Shown piece by piece: positions 42,653 through 51,335 of a stretch of DNA of 64,000 nt (its first letter is position 1; the number at the start of each line of letters is the position of its first letter). Below the pieces are notes generated by a model, which ran no database searches, was not told the origin of the DNA, and saw only the letters and a list, made by a program, of their open reading frames with translations. This stretch comes from Parapedobacter sp964498395. Its GTDB lineage: Bacteria > Bacteroidota > Bacteroidia > Sphingobacteriales > Sphingobacteriaceae. Made by a program: the position numbers and the translations under genes. The stretch lies in assembly GCA_964498395.1 (NCBI GenBank), contig CAZCHE010000003.1, positions 434,001 through 498,000 on the forward strand, read 5' to 3'.

Positions 42653-42673
42653 CAGGCTAATAACACGATTCCC

Positions 42674-43873
42674 ATGCTTGGCAACCGGCAATTATTCTTG
42701 TTAAACACCGCCCAAACTTCTGACTCACCCCGACTGATCGAAGTGGAACGGGCTGAAGGCGTATACCTCTACGGACCTAACGACGAACGGTACATCGACC
42801 TGGTATCCGGTTTCGCCGTCAGCAACATCGGCCACCGGCACCCGAAGGTACTTCAAGCCATCACGAGCCAGCTCGACAAGCACCTACATGTGACTGTCTA
42901 CGGCGAATTTGTGCAAGCACCACAAGTACAACTGGCTACTAAACTGCTCTCCGTATTGCCCGAGCAACTCAACTCCGTCTACTTTACAAATTCAGGAACT
43001 GAAGCCACAGAGGGAGCGATGAAAATCGCCAAGAAGTTTACCGGACGACGGGAGATCATCGCTGCTGAAAAGGCTTACCATGGCAGTACCCAAGGCGCAT
43101 TAAGCCTCATCGGCAACGCCGAATACCACAAGGCATATGCCCCTCTCCTACCCGATATCGGTTTCCTCACCTATAATGAACCCATTGACCTCGAGAAAAT
43201 CACCGAATCAACGGCAGCCGTTATCCTTGAAGCCGTCCAAGGCGAAGCAGGCATCCGCGTTCCTGATACTGCCTATATGCAAGCCGTACGTCGACGCTGC
43301 GATGAAACGGGAGCCCTGCTTATCTTTGACGAGATCCAAACCGGTTTCGGTCGTACAGGCAAGTTATTTGCTTTTGAACACTACGGTATTGTGCCTGACA
43401 TCCTCTTGATAGCCAAAGGCATGGGTGGTGGGATGCCCATTGGGGCGTTCATAGCCCAAAAATCCATAATGGATGTCATCAAGGACAACCCCATGCTGGG
43501 CCATATCACCACCTTCGGTGGTCATCCCGTAAGTTGCGCGGCCGCACTGGCCTCGTTACATGTCATACTGGACGAACAGCTAGTAACGACGGTAGCGCAG
43601 AAGGCACAGTTATTCCGACAACAGCTGCAGCACCCGGCTATCCGAGAAATAAGAGGTATCGGACTGATGCTAAGCCTGCAAATGGATTCGTTTGACCAGG
43701 TGGAGCGAATCAGCAAATACTGCGCTGAGCATGGCGTCATCATCGACTGGTTTCTCCATTGCGAAACCGCCTTGCGCATCGCCCCACCACTCACCATCAG
43801 CGAAGAAGAGATACGTATCGCTTGCGAGGTCATCTTGCAAGCAGTCGACGCCATTACCACCGAAACGCACTAA
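42674..43873 (+). CDS. Class III PLP aminotransferase (acetylornithine/ornithine type)
   Basis: 399 residues, fold type I. Seen: YFTNSGTEATEGAMKIAK, AYHGSTQGALSL, LIFDEIQTGFGRTG (Asp pairing with the PLP nitrogen), and the PLP lysine in LLIAKGMGGGMPIG. Closest in form to acetylornithine or 4-aminobutyrate aminotransferases; exact substrate not deducible. The frame begins far upstream (42548), but ATG 42674 follows a good promoter. Confidence 0.9.
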   Translation: MLGNRQLFLLNTAQTSDSPRLIEVERAEGVYLYGPNDERYIDLVSGFAVSNIGHRHPKVLQAITSQLDKHLHVTVYGEFVQAPQVQLATKLLSVLPEQLNSVYFTNSGTEATEGAMKIAKKFTGRREIIAAEKAYHGSTQGALSLIGNAEYHKAYAPLLPDIGFLTYNEPIDLEKITESTAAVILEAVQGEAGIRVPDTAYMQAVRRRCDETGALLIFDEIQTGFGRTGKLFAFEHYGIVPDILLIAKGMGGGMPIGAFIAQKSIMDVIKDNPMLGHITTFGGHPVSCAAALASLHVILDEQLVTTVAQKAQLFRQQLQHPAIREIRGIGLMLSLQMDSFDQVERISKYCAEHGVIIDWFLHCETALRIAPPLTISEEEIRIACEVILQAVDAITTETH

Positions 43874-43958
43874 AGGATTTACACGAGTAAAGGGGCACCC
43901 ACGGATGTGATGGGCTTGGGAATGAGAACCCCTCAACCATTTGATATCACGCCATCAT

Positions 43959-45146
43959 TCAAACTACCCGGCAAAGCAACCCCTTCAAATACTCGCCTTC
44001 CGGAAAGGAAGCCCGCACAGGGTGGTCTTCAGGTTGGCAAAACTGCTGGATAAATTGGATTTCCTTACCCGCGTCTAATGCTGCCCATGCTAACACCTGC
44101 TTGAACGTAGCCATGTCCATCGCGGCCGAACAGGAGAATGTGGCTAGTAGCCCTCCGCTATTGAGCAGCAGCAATCCCCTCCTATTGAGATCCTTGTAGG
44201 CACGCGCCGCCTTATCGAGGCTCGACATCGAAGGCGCATATTTGGGTGGGTCAAGTACGATGAGGTCGAAGTGCTCTCCCCCATCCGCAAATGCACGAAG
44301 TTGCTTATTCACATCGGCTTGTATGGTCTCATGTTTGCGGCTATCAAAGCCGTTCAATACGATGTTCTTTTGCAATGCCTCGATGGCCAACGCCGAACTA
44401 TCCACACTGACGACTTCATTTGCCCCATGGGCTAAGGCATTCAGAGAAAACCCACCCGAATAGCAAAAGCAATCCAATACCCGCTTTCCTTCGGCATAAT
44501 GGGCCGTTAGTAGGCGATTGTCACGCTGGTCGCAATAAAAACCCGATTTCTGCCCTTCCGCTATATTCACTTCATACCGGATACCATTTTCCCGGACTTC
44601 CACCCATTCCGGTGGCTGGATACCCGATAGCAGTCCATTTGCCAATGGCAATCCCTCATGACCACGAGCATTAGCGTCACTGCGTTCGTAGATACCGTCC
44701 GGTGTGAGCAGGCGATTCAACTCGTCAACAATAACGGGTTTAATACGTTCAATACCTGCTGCGTGTACCTGGATGGAAATAAATCCCGCATATTTATCCA
44801 CTATTAACCCTGGCAGGAAATCAGCCTCACCAAAAACCAAGCGCATGGTATTGGTATGTTCAGATTGGAGCAGCTTGCTCCTAGCCTCCACCGCTCGCGC
44901 GATTCGTGTGCGCCACCAGTGTTCATCGGGCAATCGCTGTTCGTTCCATTCCACCAACCGTACCGCCACACGCGATTGGCCATTGAACATTCCATAGGCG
45001 ATAAATTCGCTGGCTTGGTTGACTACCCGCACCATTTCACCATTTTCTGGTTTCCCCTGGATGTTTTCAATGGCGCCTGAAAACACCCAGGGATGGAGCT
45101 GCCAGGCAGCTTTATCCTTTCCTTTTCTGAGTTTAATTGTATGCAT
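43959..45146 (-). CDS. 23S rRNA methyltransferase, RlmI type
   Basis: 395 residues: N-terminal PUA domain (MHTIKLRKGKDKAAWQLHPWVFSGAI), a central domain with FGEADFLPGLIVDKY, and a class I methyltransferase domain (VLDCFCYSGGFSLNAL, IVLDPPKYAP). RlmI makes m5C1962 in 23S rRNA in E. coli. The frame opens at 45173, but a -7 element (45153-45160) lies so close that the ATG at 45146 is the likely, nearly leaderless, start. Confidence 0.9.
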   Translation of the reverse strand: MHTIKLRKGKDKAAWQLHPWVFSGAIENIQGKPENGEMVRVVNQASEFIAYGMFNGQSRVAVRLVEWNEQRLPDEHWWRTRIARAVEARSKLLQSEHTNTMRLVFGEADFLPGLIVDKYAGFISIQVHAAGIERIKPVIVDELNRLLTPDGIYERSDANARGHEGLPLANGLLSGIQPPEWVEVRENGIRYEVNIAEGQKSGFYCDQRDNRLLTAHYAEGKRVLDCFCYSGGFSLNALAHGANEVVSVDSSALAIEALQKNIVLNGFDSRKHETIQADVNKQLRAFADGGEHFDLIVLDPPKYAPSMSSLDKAARAYKDLNRRGLLLLNSGGLLATFSCSAAMDMATFKQVLAWAALDAGKEIQFIQQFCQPEDHPVRASFPEGEYLKGLLCRVV

Positions 45147-45152
45147 CTGCGA

Positions 45153-45160
45153 CAAACTTA
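45153..45160 (-). promoter_or_regulatory. -7 promoter element of the rlmI-like gene
   Basis: Minus strand TAAGTTTG, perfect TAnnTTTG; CTTG lies 20 bases upstream within the inverted repeat. ATG 45146 starts six bases downstream. Confidence 0.6.
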
Positions 45161-45189
45161 GATAACTTGCCATTCATAAGCAAGTTATC
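45161..45189. promoter_or_regulatory. 10-bp perfect inverted repeat in the -33/-7 spacer
   Basis: GATAACTTGC (45161-45170), nine-base loop, GCAAGTTATC (45180-45189). It covers the spacer of the promoter above and so could be an operator, or would be a hairpin if transcription started upstream. Confidence 0.6.
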
Positions 45190-45351
45190 GATTTCTCATC
45201 TATCGCTAAAAGACTGATACGACAGATGAAAAATACTTTTTTTAGAAAATACTTCTTCTTTTTTTTGCTTGGATGCAACGCCTGCTATTCCTCCGCGTCT
45301 ATTGGTTAACGTATGTAAGAAAACAAGTGGACAGAAGCAACGGAATAGCGC

Positions 45352-45359
45352 TATTTTTG
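45352..45359 (+). promoter_or_regulatory. -7 promoter element of the ECF sigma operon
   Basis: TATTTTTG, perfect TAnnTTTG, 24 bases before the TTG start of the sigma gene. Confidence 0.5.
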
Positions 45360-45383
45360 GGAACGATATAAAAACGCAATTAG

Positions 45384-45920
45384 TTGGAAGCCTCATACAG
45401 TGACAAGCATTATGAATTGGTAGCGGCCTGCAAACGGGGCGATCGCCAATCCCAATTCAAATTATACAATCTATATGCAAAAGCCATGTACAATACGGCA
45501 CTTCGGATTGTGCAGGATGAGGCCGAGGCGGCGGATGTATTGCAGGAGGCATTTATCGATGCATTCACCCGATTGGATAGCTTCCGTCAGGAAAGTACGT
45601 TTGGACTTTGGATGAAACAAATCGTGGTGAACAAATCCATATCTGCCTTGCGCAAACGCAAATTGGAATTGCAACCACTTGAAAACGGTGAGCAAATCGC
45701 AGAGGAAATGCAGGAAGAAGATCATATCGCCTTCCAGGTGGAAGCGATCAAGAAAGCCATTGACAAGTTGCCGGATGGCTATCGGTTAGTGCTTACGCTA
45801 TACCTACTAGAAGGGTACGACCATGAGGAAATCGCCCATATCCTACGGATTAGTGAAGCGACCTCACGCAGCCAGTTCCTTCGCGGAAAACGGAAATTAT
45901 TAGATTATTTAGCAAACTGA
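45384..45920 (+). CDS. ECF-type sigma factor (TTG start)
   Basis: 178 residues. Region 2: YNTALRIVQDEAEAADVLQEAFIDAF and FGLWMKQIVVNKSISALRKRK; region 4: YRLVLTLYLLEGYDHEEIAHIL and ATSRSQFLRGKRKLL. No ATG is in frame before the conserved region 2, so TTG at 45384 is used (MEASYSDKHYELVAAC). Promoter -7 at 45352 fits it. Followed by anti-sigma-like and DUF4097 genes. Confidence 0.9.
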   Translation: MEASYSDKHYELVAACKRGDRQSQFKLYNLYAKAMYNTALRIVQDEAEAADVLQEAFIDAFTRLDSFRQESTFGLWMKQIVVNKSISALRKRKLELQPLENGEQIAEEMQEEDHIAFQVEAIKKAIDKLPDGYRLVLTLYLLEGYDHEEIAHILRISEATSRSQFLRGKRKLLDYLAN

Positions 45921-45945
45921 GGCCGATTCAAATACAGGAGAAGAA

Positions 45946-46506
45946 ATGAAAAAGGATTTGAAAGCATTCATGGCGGAAAATAGGGAGGCGTTTGATGGCG
46001 CAACCCCTCCGGAAGCGCTTTGGCAGCGAATAGCCACCGAATTGGATAAGGCGGAGCACCCCGAAAAGGGCGCTAAGGTCAGGAGCATGTGGGTGTTTCA
46101 GGTGCTGAAAGTTGCGGCAGTCACGTTCGTGGTCGGCGTAGTCGGTATCATGGTGTACTTCTACGGCAAAAAGCATGCATACGATGACTACAGCCGGATC
46201 AGCCCTAACCTTGCCGCAGAACAAAAGACGTATGCCCAGTTAGTGACACAAAAAAAGGATTCCATTGCCTATATAGCTGCGTCAAACCCGACACTTTACG
46301 GGGAATTCTCAGAAGTGCTCAGTCACATGGAAGAAAATTACGAAAGCTTGAAACGAGAATTGGCCGAAAGCCCCAATAAGGAATTGACCTTGGAGGCCAT
46401 GATCCGGAACTTGCAAGCACAAATCGAAGTGCTCAGCCAACAAATGGAAGTACTGGATTACATTAATAATGAAACAAAAAACAAATTCAGAGATGAACAG
46501 ATTTAA
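45946..46506 (+). CDS. Anti-sigma-like membrane protein
   Basis: 186 residues. Short cytoplasmic N-terminus with PPEALWQRIATELDKAE (anti-sigma-like helix), one membrane segment at about 52-72 (VLKVAAVTFVVGVVGIMVYF) and a helical extracytoplasmic part with coiled-coil character (LEAMIRNLQAQIEVLSQQ). AGGAG precedes the ATG. Likely inhibitor of the upstream sigma factor; the start of the next gene overlaps its end. Confidence 0.85.
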   Translation: MKKDLKAFMAENREAFDGATPPEALWQRIATELDKAEHPEKGAKVRSMWVFQVLKVAAVTFVVGVVGIMVYFYGKKHAYDDYSRISPNLAAEQKTYAQLVTQKKDSIAYIAASNPTLYGEFSEVLSHMEENYESLKRELAESPNKELTLEAMIRNLQAQIEVLSQQMEVLDYINNETKNKFRDEQI

Positions 46507-47773
46507 CCCATATGTGATCATGACACTGTGCTTATTGCTGCTAGCCGGTGTAGCCATTGCCCAACCCAGAAGCAACACCCCCGAGAAGGAATTGAAAATA
46601 GCCGTGCAGAGCATTGGGCGGTTGGCTGCTGACGTGGGCATAGAGGTCAGCAGAGCCATCAAGGAAATCGACTTCGAGGCGTTCAGCCGCGACATGGAAA
46701 AGCTCGCCGTACTATCGGAAATTGAAGTAGAGAAAATAGTCGCGGAAATCGAACAGATCGATTTTGCGCCGACCGCCCGTCAAAGTGAGACGATGGCCGA
46801 AGATATTAGTCGAGAACTATCCCAAATCGACTGGGATCAGCTTTCTGAAAATGCGAACAGCGTTGACCATCATGGTATCCAGAAAGAAAAGGTGATCGAG
46901 AAAAGTTATCCGATTAATGCCAACCAGCGAGCGACCATCGACAACCGATATGGCAAAATCACAGTACACAACTGGAACCGTAACGAAATCAAGGTGACCG
47001 TAACCGTGCGTACTACCGAGAGTTCAGAAAGAAGGGCACAAGATGCACTTGATCGGGTACGCATCGACGAATCGAAGTCTGGCAACAGCATTTCATTCAA
47101 AACGCACATCGCAGCCGATGATTCCAACTGGTGGTCTTCATTTACCAGCGGTGGTGGCAATCGTGCCCTAAGTGTGGATTATGAGGTGTATATGCCCAAA
47201 GGGAATGAACTTTCCCTGGCCAATCGGTATGGTGCCATCGAAGTGGGCGACCGGGATGGAAAGGTGGACATCTCCGTCAGTTACGGCAGTTTGAAAGCCG
47301 GCCGCCTCAACAACCCAAATAATTCCCTATCTGTTGCGTATTCAAAAGCAAACATTGCGTACCTTAACGAAGGTGATGTGTCGGTTCGCTATGGTGGATT
47401 TTCGCTATCTGAAGCCGAAAAACTCAAATTGGCGCTCAGCTACACTAGTGGGGGCGAGATTGGCAAGGTAAACGGTGAGGCGGATGTCAGCCTTCGGTAC
47501 AGCGGAGGGTTCCAAATGGGGCTGGGATCGGCGATTAAAAAAGCGAATGTCTCCGCTTCCTACTCCAGCGTCGATATCAGACCAGCATCCGATGCCTCCT
47601 TTAATTTCGATATAGCAGTTAGTTACGGTGGATTTGACTACGATCGTAACCGCGCTAATTTTGACACACGTTCGGAAAGCAATACTGCAAAAAGCTATTC
47701 AGGCTACTGGAACAAGGCCAACAATAACACCGTAAGCATCAGCTCACGGTATGGAAAAGTGAGTTTGAAGTAA
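46493..47773 (+). CDS. DUF4097/head-GIN-like exported protein
   Basis: 426 residues: signal peptide (LLLLAGVAIAQ), a helical region (about 25-135), then a beta-helix-like domain of repeated RYGKI/SYGSL/RYGGF turns (DNRYGKITVHNWNRNEI, ANRYGAIEVGDRDG, ISSRYGKVSLK). It matches DUF4097-type adhesin/autotransporter-like repeats. Function unknown; often downstream of sigma/anti-sigma pairs, so part of the signalling or envelope response. Confidence 0.85.
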   Translation: MNRFNPYVIMTLCLLLLAGVAIAQPRSNTPEKELKIAVQSIGRLAADVGIEVSRAIKEIDFEAFSRDMEKLAVLSEIEVEKIVAEIEQIDFAPTARQSETMAEDISRELSQIDWDQLSENANSVDHHGIQKEKVIEKSYPINANQRATIDNRYGKITVHNWNRNEIKVTVTVRTTESSERRAQDALDRVRIDESKSGNSISFKTHIAADDSNWWSSFTSGGGNRALSVDYEVYMPKGNELSLANRYGAIEVGDRDGKVDISVSYGSLKAGRLNNPNNSLSVAYSKANIAYLNEGDVSVRYGGFSLSEAEKLKLALSYTSGGEIGKVNGEADVSLRYSGGFQMGLGSAIKKANVSASYSSVDIRPASDASFNFDIAVSYGGFDYDRNRANFDTRSESNTAKSYSGYWNKANNNTVSISSRYGKVSLK

Positions 47774-47777
47774 TCAA

Positions 47778-47805
47778 GAAGCGGTTCGATTAACCGAACC
47801 GCTTC
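47778..47805. other. Convergent hairpin at gene ends
   Basis: Perfect stem GAAGCGGTTCG/CGAACCGCTTC with loop ATTAAC. It lies between the convergent DUF4097 gene and the acidic-protein gene and includes the last codons of the latter. No T run follows, so it is at best a weak terminator or mRNA end stabiliser. Confidence 0.7.
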
Positions 47806-48842
47806 CGCAATATGATGTAAAGCTTATCAACCGTCGCCTGCTTTTCAGCCCAATTGTTCTTCTCCGCATAGTTAGATTTCAAGAATGCATCAGCCGATTC
47901 AAAACTATCATAACGGTTCAACAATTCAATGGCTTCACTGTAGGCGAGGCTGTAGCCATTGAACAAGTCTTTGATGAAAAGCAACTTGTCATTGAGGCTG
48001 ATTGCCGATTTAATATCCGCAACTCGTTCGGTATTTCCATGACGCGCAGCAAATAATGAATTGGTGCCGGAACCGGCTTTCCGTTGTGCCGACATGATTT
48101 CATTGATCGAAAGTGGCCTCGCGGGTTTCTCCTCCTCAACAATCACTTCTTTCTCCGCAATCGTGACCTCGTTGCTTACTTCAGCGCTTGTTCCATCGGT
48201 TTCCAAATCGGTATCGCCTTGGTTTTCAATCGATTCCTTGGGCTCGTTTGCCTCTTCCACTTCAGGTTCTTCGTCTACGATATCGTCTTCCTGCACTAAG
48301 GCATCTTCTTGATCATCCGCTTCGTCATCCTGATTTGGTTCGTCATATTCCTCGTCGTTCCCATCATCGGAAGCTGATTCGACAACGAACTCCTCTTCCA
48401 CTTCATCATCCTCCATAATTTGATCTTCGGGTTCCTCTTCACGCACTTCCGCTTCCGTCGATTCATCTTCTATGACATCTTCATCATCCTTTGAGCTCAC
48501 CTCTTCCACCTGCTCAGCATGTGCCGTTTGCTCCGCTTCGGAGTCGATGACCGGTGTGAAAATGATTTCCTCTTCCGCTGCTTGCTCTTGCGCTGCCTCA
48601 GGTAACTCAGATTCATCGTCAACCGACTGTTGAGAAACACCCTTGGCCTCCCCAACATCTCCTTTCTTGGATAATTTATTGTATAGCGCCACATGTGCGG
48701 CGAAATAGCTTACCGTGGCCTCGAAAAGCTCGGTTGAGAGGTGGTCTTGCGAAGCTTCATCATCCTTCAATACTTGGTATTGATCATTGATATCATGAAG
48801 AAGTGTAGTTATTTTCTCAAAAATCTGCTTTTTAGTTACCAT
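47790..48842 (-). CDS. Acidic hypothetical protein, conserved C-terminal domain
   Basis: 350 residues in three parts: N-terminal helical unit (about 1-60), a very acidic, probably disordered middle (about 75-245, stretches of Glu and Asp), and a C-terminal helical domain (about 255-350, LSINEIMSAQRKA, LNDKLLFIKDLFNGYSLAYS, LYIILRKRFG). This end domain looks conserved in Bacteroidota; function unknown. No membrane segment or signal. Confidence 0.85.
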   Translation of the reverse strand: MVTKKQIFEKITTLLHDINDQYQVLKDDEASQDHLSTELFEATVSYFAAHVALYNKLSKKGDVGEAKGVSQQSVDDESELPEAAQEQAAEEEIIFTPVIDSEAEQTAHAEQVEEVSSKDDEDVIEDESTEAEVREEEPEDQIMEDDEVEEEFVVESASDDGNDEEYDEPNQDDEADDQEDALVQEDDIVDEEPEVEEANEPKESIENQGDTDLETDGTSAEVSNEVTIAEKEVIVEEEKPARPLSINEIMSAQRKAGSGTNSLFAARHGNTERVADIKSAISLNDKLLFIKDLFNGYSLAYSEAIELLNRYDSFESADAFLKSNYAEKNNWAEKQATVDKLYIILRKRFG

Positions 48843-49029
48843 ATTATTAGAACGAATTTCTTGGTGATTTATTAGCCAAACATCGACAAACTTTCTTGCA
48901 AATGCAAGTTTCTGCCAACCAGATGTGTAAGAAACTTATCCAACATATAGCCATAAAGGAAACAGCTATTGGAGAATGGAATCTGACATTAAATGCTGAT
49001 ATTAGCGGCTTTTTACAAGGTATACGATC

Positions 49030-49608
49030 ATGTTATTTTCTGAACATTCATTTGCGCAGCGCAATTTGCGTTATGGAAGTATCGAGGTGATTAGTGGTTC
49101 CATGTTTTCCGGCAAAACCGAGGAGCTTATCCGTAGGATACGGCGTGCGCAGTACGCAAAACTTGATGTGGTGGTTTTTAAACCCACCTTAGACACCCGG
49201 TATCACGATCAGGATGTGATCTCCCATGACAGCAATAGCATACCTTCCATTCCAGTGGAACGTGCATCGGACATTCCACCATTGTGCACGACAACCAAAG
49301 TAATCGGTATCGATGAAGCACAGTTCTTCGATGATGAGTTACCCGAAGTATGTAACCAACTCGCTAATCAGGGCATCCGTGTGATTGTCGCCGGATTGGA
49401 TATGGATTTCAAGGGTCGGCCTTTCGGACCCGTACCGGCACTACTGGCCATTGCCGAACATGTCACCAAGGTATATGCTGTATGTGTACGATGTGGTGCG
49501 CCGGCAAATTACTCGTTTCGTATCACCAAGCATGACCAAAAATTATTGTTGGGAGAAAAAGAAAGCTACGAACCACGTTGCAGGGCGTGTTTTTATCACG
49601 GTTCATAA
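49030..49608 (+). CDS. tdk: Thymidine kinase
   Basis: 192-residue type II thymidine kinase of the nucleotide salvage pathway. Seen: P-loop GSMFSGKTEEL near residue 23, IDEAQFFDD near 100, DMDFKGRPFGP, and a zinc site with CVRCGAPANYSFR and CRACF. Phosphorylates thymidine to dTMP with ATP. A spacer of 187 bases separates it from the divergent acidic-protein gene. Confidence 0.96.
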   Translation: MLFSEHSFAQRNLRYGSIEVISGSMFSGKTEELIRRIRRAQYAKLDVVVFKPTLDTRYHDQDVISHDSNSIPSIPVERASDIPPLCTTTKVIGIDEAQFFDDELPEVCNQLANQGIRVIVAGLDMDFKGRPFGPVPALLAIAEHVTKVYAVCVRCGAPANYSFRITKHDQKLLLGEKESYEPRCRACFYHGS

Positions 49609-49672
49609 CCCGGCAAAGCTCATTTAACAAAAAATTAACATAATTTTTTCCAAGCATGCAGACTATTGGCCA

Positions 49673-49680
49673 TATCTTTG
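49673..49680 (+). promoter_or_regulatory. -7 promoter element with no gene after it
   Basis: TATCTTTG is a perfect TAnnTTTG, 65 bases after the tdk stop. No ORF begins downstream; the next feature is a terminator at 49767. Confidence 0.6.
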
Positions 49681-49686
49681 CGTTAT

Positions 49687-49797
49687 ATAATCGAGAGAAC
49701 GCCCCGATTGGTTACGAGGCAACTTAACAAGACTTTTCATAATTTAGGTTTATAATTGGTTAGTTTAAAAGCCTCCTGCCCATCAGGAGGCTTTTTC
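49687..49797 (+). ncRNA. Candidate small RNA between tdk and gpx
   Basis: About 110 nt run from the predicted start to the intrinsic terminator: promoter at 49673 with no coding frame longer than 15 codons before the terminator. No match to 4.5S, 6S or tmRNA features could be recognised by eye. Alternative: only the tail of the tdk mRNA. Expression has to be shown. Confidence 0.4.
49767..49795. terminator. Intrinsic terminator, bidirectional
   Basis: Stem AAAAGCCTCCTG/CAGGAGGCTTTT with loop CCCAT and T runs on both strands. Serves tdk and/or the candidate RNA on the plus strand and gpx on the minus strand. Confidence 0.92.
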
Positions 49798-49800
49798 GTT

Positions 49801-50316
49801 TTAAAGTTTGCTGATCAGTTCATTGCTCATGGGTTCCACTTTGGACCGGAAGCGATGAACGAGTTTTCCGTTTTCATCAATTAAGAATTTCTCAAAGTTC
49901 CATTTGACTTCCCCCGTAAAATCAGCGTTTTCAGCAGTGGTAAGGTAGTCAAACAAGGATGATATGTCATCCCCTTTCACACTACTCTTTTCCGCGAGCA
50001 AAAACGTAACGCCGAAATTCTTTTCGCAAAACCCCTGAATGTCCTCATTGCTGCCCGGTTCCTGTCCGCCAAAGTTATTCGCAGGAAAACCAATGACCAC
50101 CAGTTTGTCGCCGTATTTTTCAGATAGTTCCTGCAGCCCTGCGTACTGCTTGGTAAAACCGCATTCCGAAGCCGTATTGACGAGCAATAGCTTCTTGCCC
50201 TTGAATTGAGCGAGGTTAACTTCCTTACCGTCGATAGATGTAAAAGTAAATTGGTACACATCATCGGCCGATGGTGTCATGAGCATAGTCGCTAGCATTA
50301 ACATGATTGATTTCAT
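49801..50316 (-). CDS. Glutathione peroxidase (thiol peroxidase GPx family)
   Basis: 171 residues. Short signal-like start (MKSIMLMLATMLMTPS), then the GPx fold: peroxidatic Cys52 in NTASECGFT, GFPANNFGGQEPG (catalytic Gln) and VKWNFEKFLID (Trp, Asn). Cys replaces the selenocysteine of animal enzymes. Reduces hydroperoxides, probably with thioredoxin, in the periplasm or on the membrane if the signal is used. 32 bases after the sugar kinase gene. Confidence 0.93.
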   Translation of the reverse strand: MKSIMLMLATMLMTPSADDVYQFTFTSIDGKEVNLAQFKGKKLLLVNTASECGFTKQYAGLQELSEKYGDKLVVIGFPANNFGGQEPGSNEDIQGFCEKNFGVTFLLAEKSSVKGDDISSLFDYLTTAENADFTGEVKWNFEKFLIDENGKLVHRFRSKVEPMSNELISKL

Positions 50317-50348
50317 AGTATTATAAAAATTTTATGTTTTATTTCCCG

Positions 50349-51215
50349 TTACATTTGTATTTCATAATTCTTTTCCCGTTGGATCACGTATTGAAATAGT
50401 TCTTCAATCGGCCGTCTCAATACCTTACCCACTTCTACGCCATGCTGTTCGCAAACCAAGCGCAGTTGGCTTTCAAAATAAAAAGCGATAGACCCTACAA
50501 AGTGGAAGATATATTCCCGGTAATCCTCGAAGAGTTTGATATTGTTGACAACAAATTCCCTAAAACCTGCCCGCAATAATTCGTCCACAAAAGGATGGTC
50601 GATGTGCTCGCTCATGAAGTGGGCAAAGGATGCCAAATAGGCATTGGGGGTGGCTCGCTGATATACGTTCTTGATGATAATCTCCTTGTTTATCCGGTAT
50701 TTGGCGTCAAAAATGACCGACAAGTCTGCGGGCATGGTACCATACAGGAATTTAGTGACCAATTGTTTACCAAACCAAACACCCGATCCCTCATCTCCGA
50801 GCACATAACCCACACCATGCCGGGTTGGGAGCACCTCATTGCCATCAAAGAAACTGACATCTGATCCCGTTCCGAGTGTAGCGATATACCCCTTGTGATT
50901 ACCGCAGGTGGCATACGCCGCGCCGATCAGGTCAGTTTCCACCGAAATGAACGCATTGGTAAACAGTTGTGACAGTGCATTGGAAACCATCTCCCGTCTA
51001 TCTGGGCTTGAACATCCCGAGCCAAAGAAATACACCTCACTGACGCGATCTGCGTAAGGTGAAATCTCGGGTACATTCTGGACGACTTTTGCAATATCCT
51101 TCTCATTGACAAAGAACGGATTAAGCCCCTTCGTGGTAAAGGTCAATGGCTTGTCCCCCGGCAACGCCAACATCCAATCCGACTGTGAGGAACCGCTGTC
51201 TGCTACTAATATCAT
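50349..51215 (-). CDS. BadF/BadG-type N-acetylglucosamine kinase-like ATPase
   Basis: 288 residues of the ASKHA (actin-like) fold: phosphate-1 motif VADSGSSQSDW, GSGCSSP, ATLGTGSDV (phosphate 2) and GYVLGDEGSGVWFG. Similar to N-acetylglucosamine kinases of the BadF family found widely in Bacteroidota, probably recycling amino sugars from the cell wall. Substrate not provable from sequence. Confidence 0.88.
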   Translation of the reverse strand: MILVADSGSSQSDWMLALPGDKPLTFTTKGLNPFFVNEKDIAKVVQNVPEISPYADRVSEVYFFGSGCSSPDRREMVSNALSQLFTNAFISVETDLIGAAYATCGNHKGYIATLGTGSDVSFFDGNEVLPTRHGVGYVLGDEGSGVWFGKQLVTKFLYGTMPADLSVIFDAKYRINKEIIIKNVYQRATPNAYLASFAHFMSEHIDHPFVDELLRAGFREFVVNNIKLFEDYREYIFHFVGSIAFYFESQLRLVCEQHGVEVGKVLRRPIEELFQYVIQREKNYEIQM

Positions 51216-51335
51216 CGACTACCTACAAATATTTAAAAATTAGTTTAATATCGGGATATCAAATATAGCATTAAAATATGAAATATGAATGATGAGGTTA
51301 GAAGTCGGTAAGGTCGTACCAATAGCCCCCAGACT

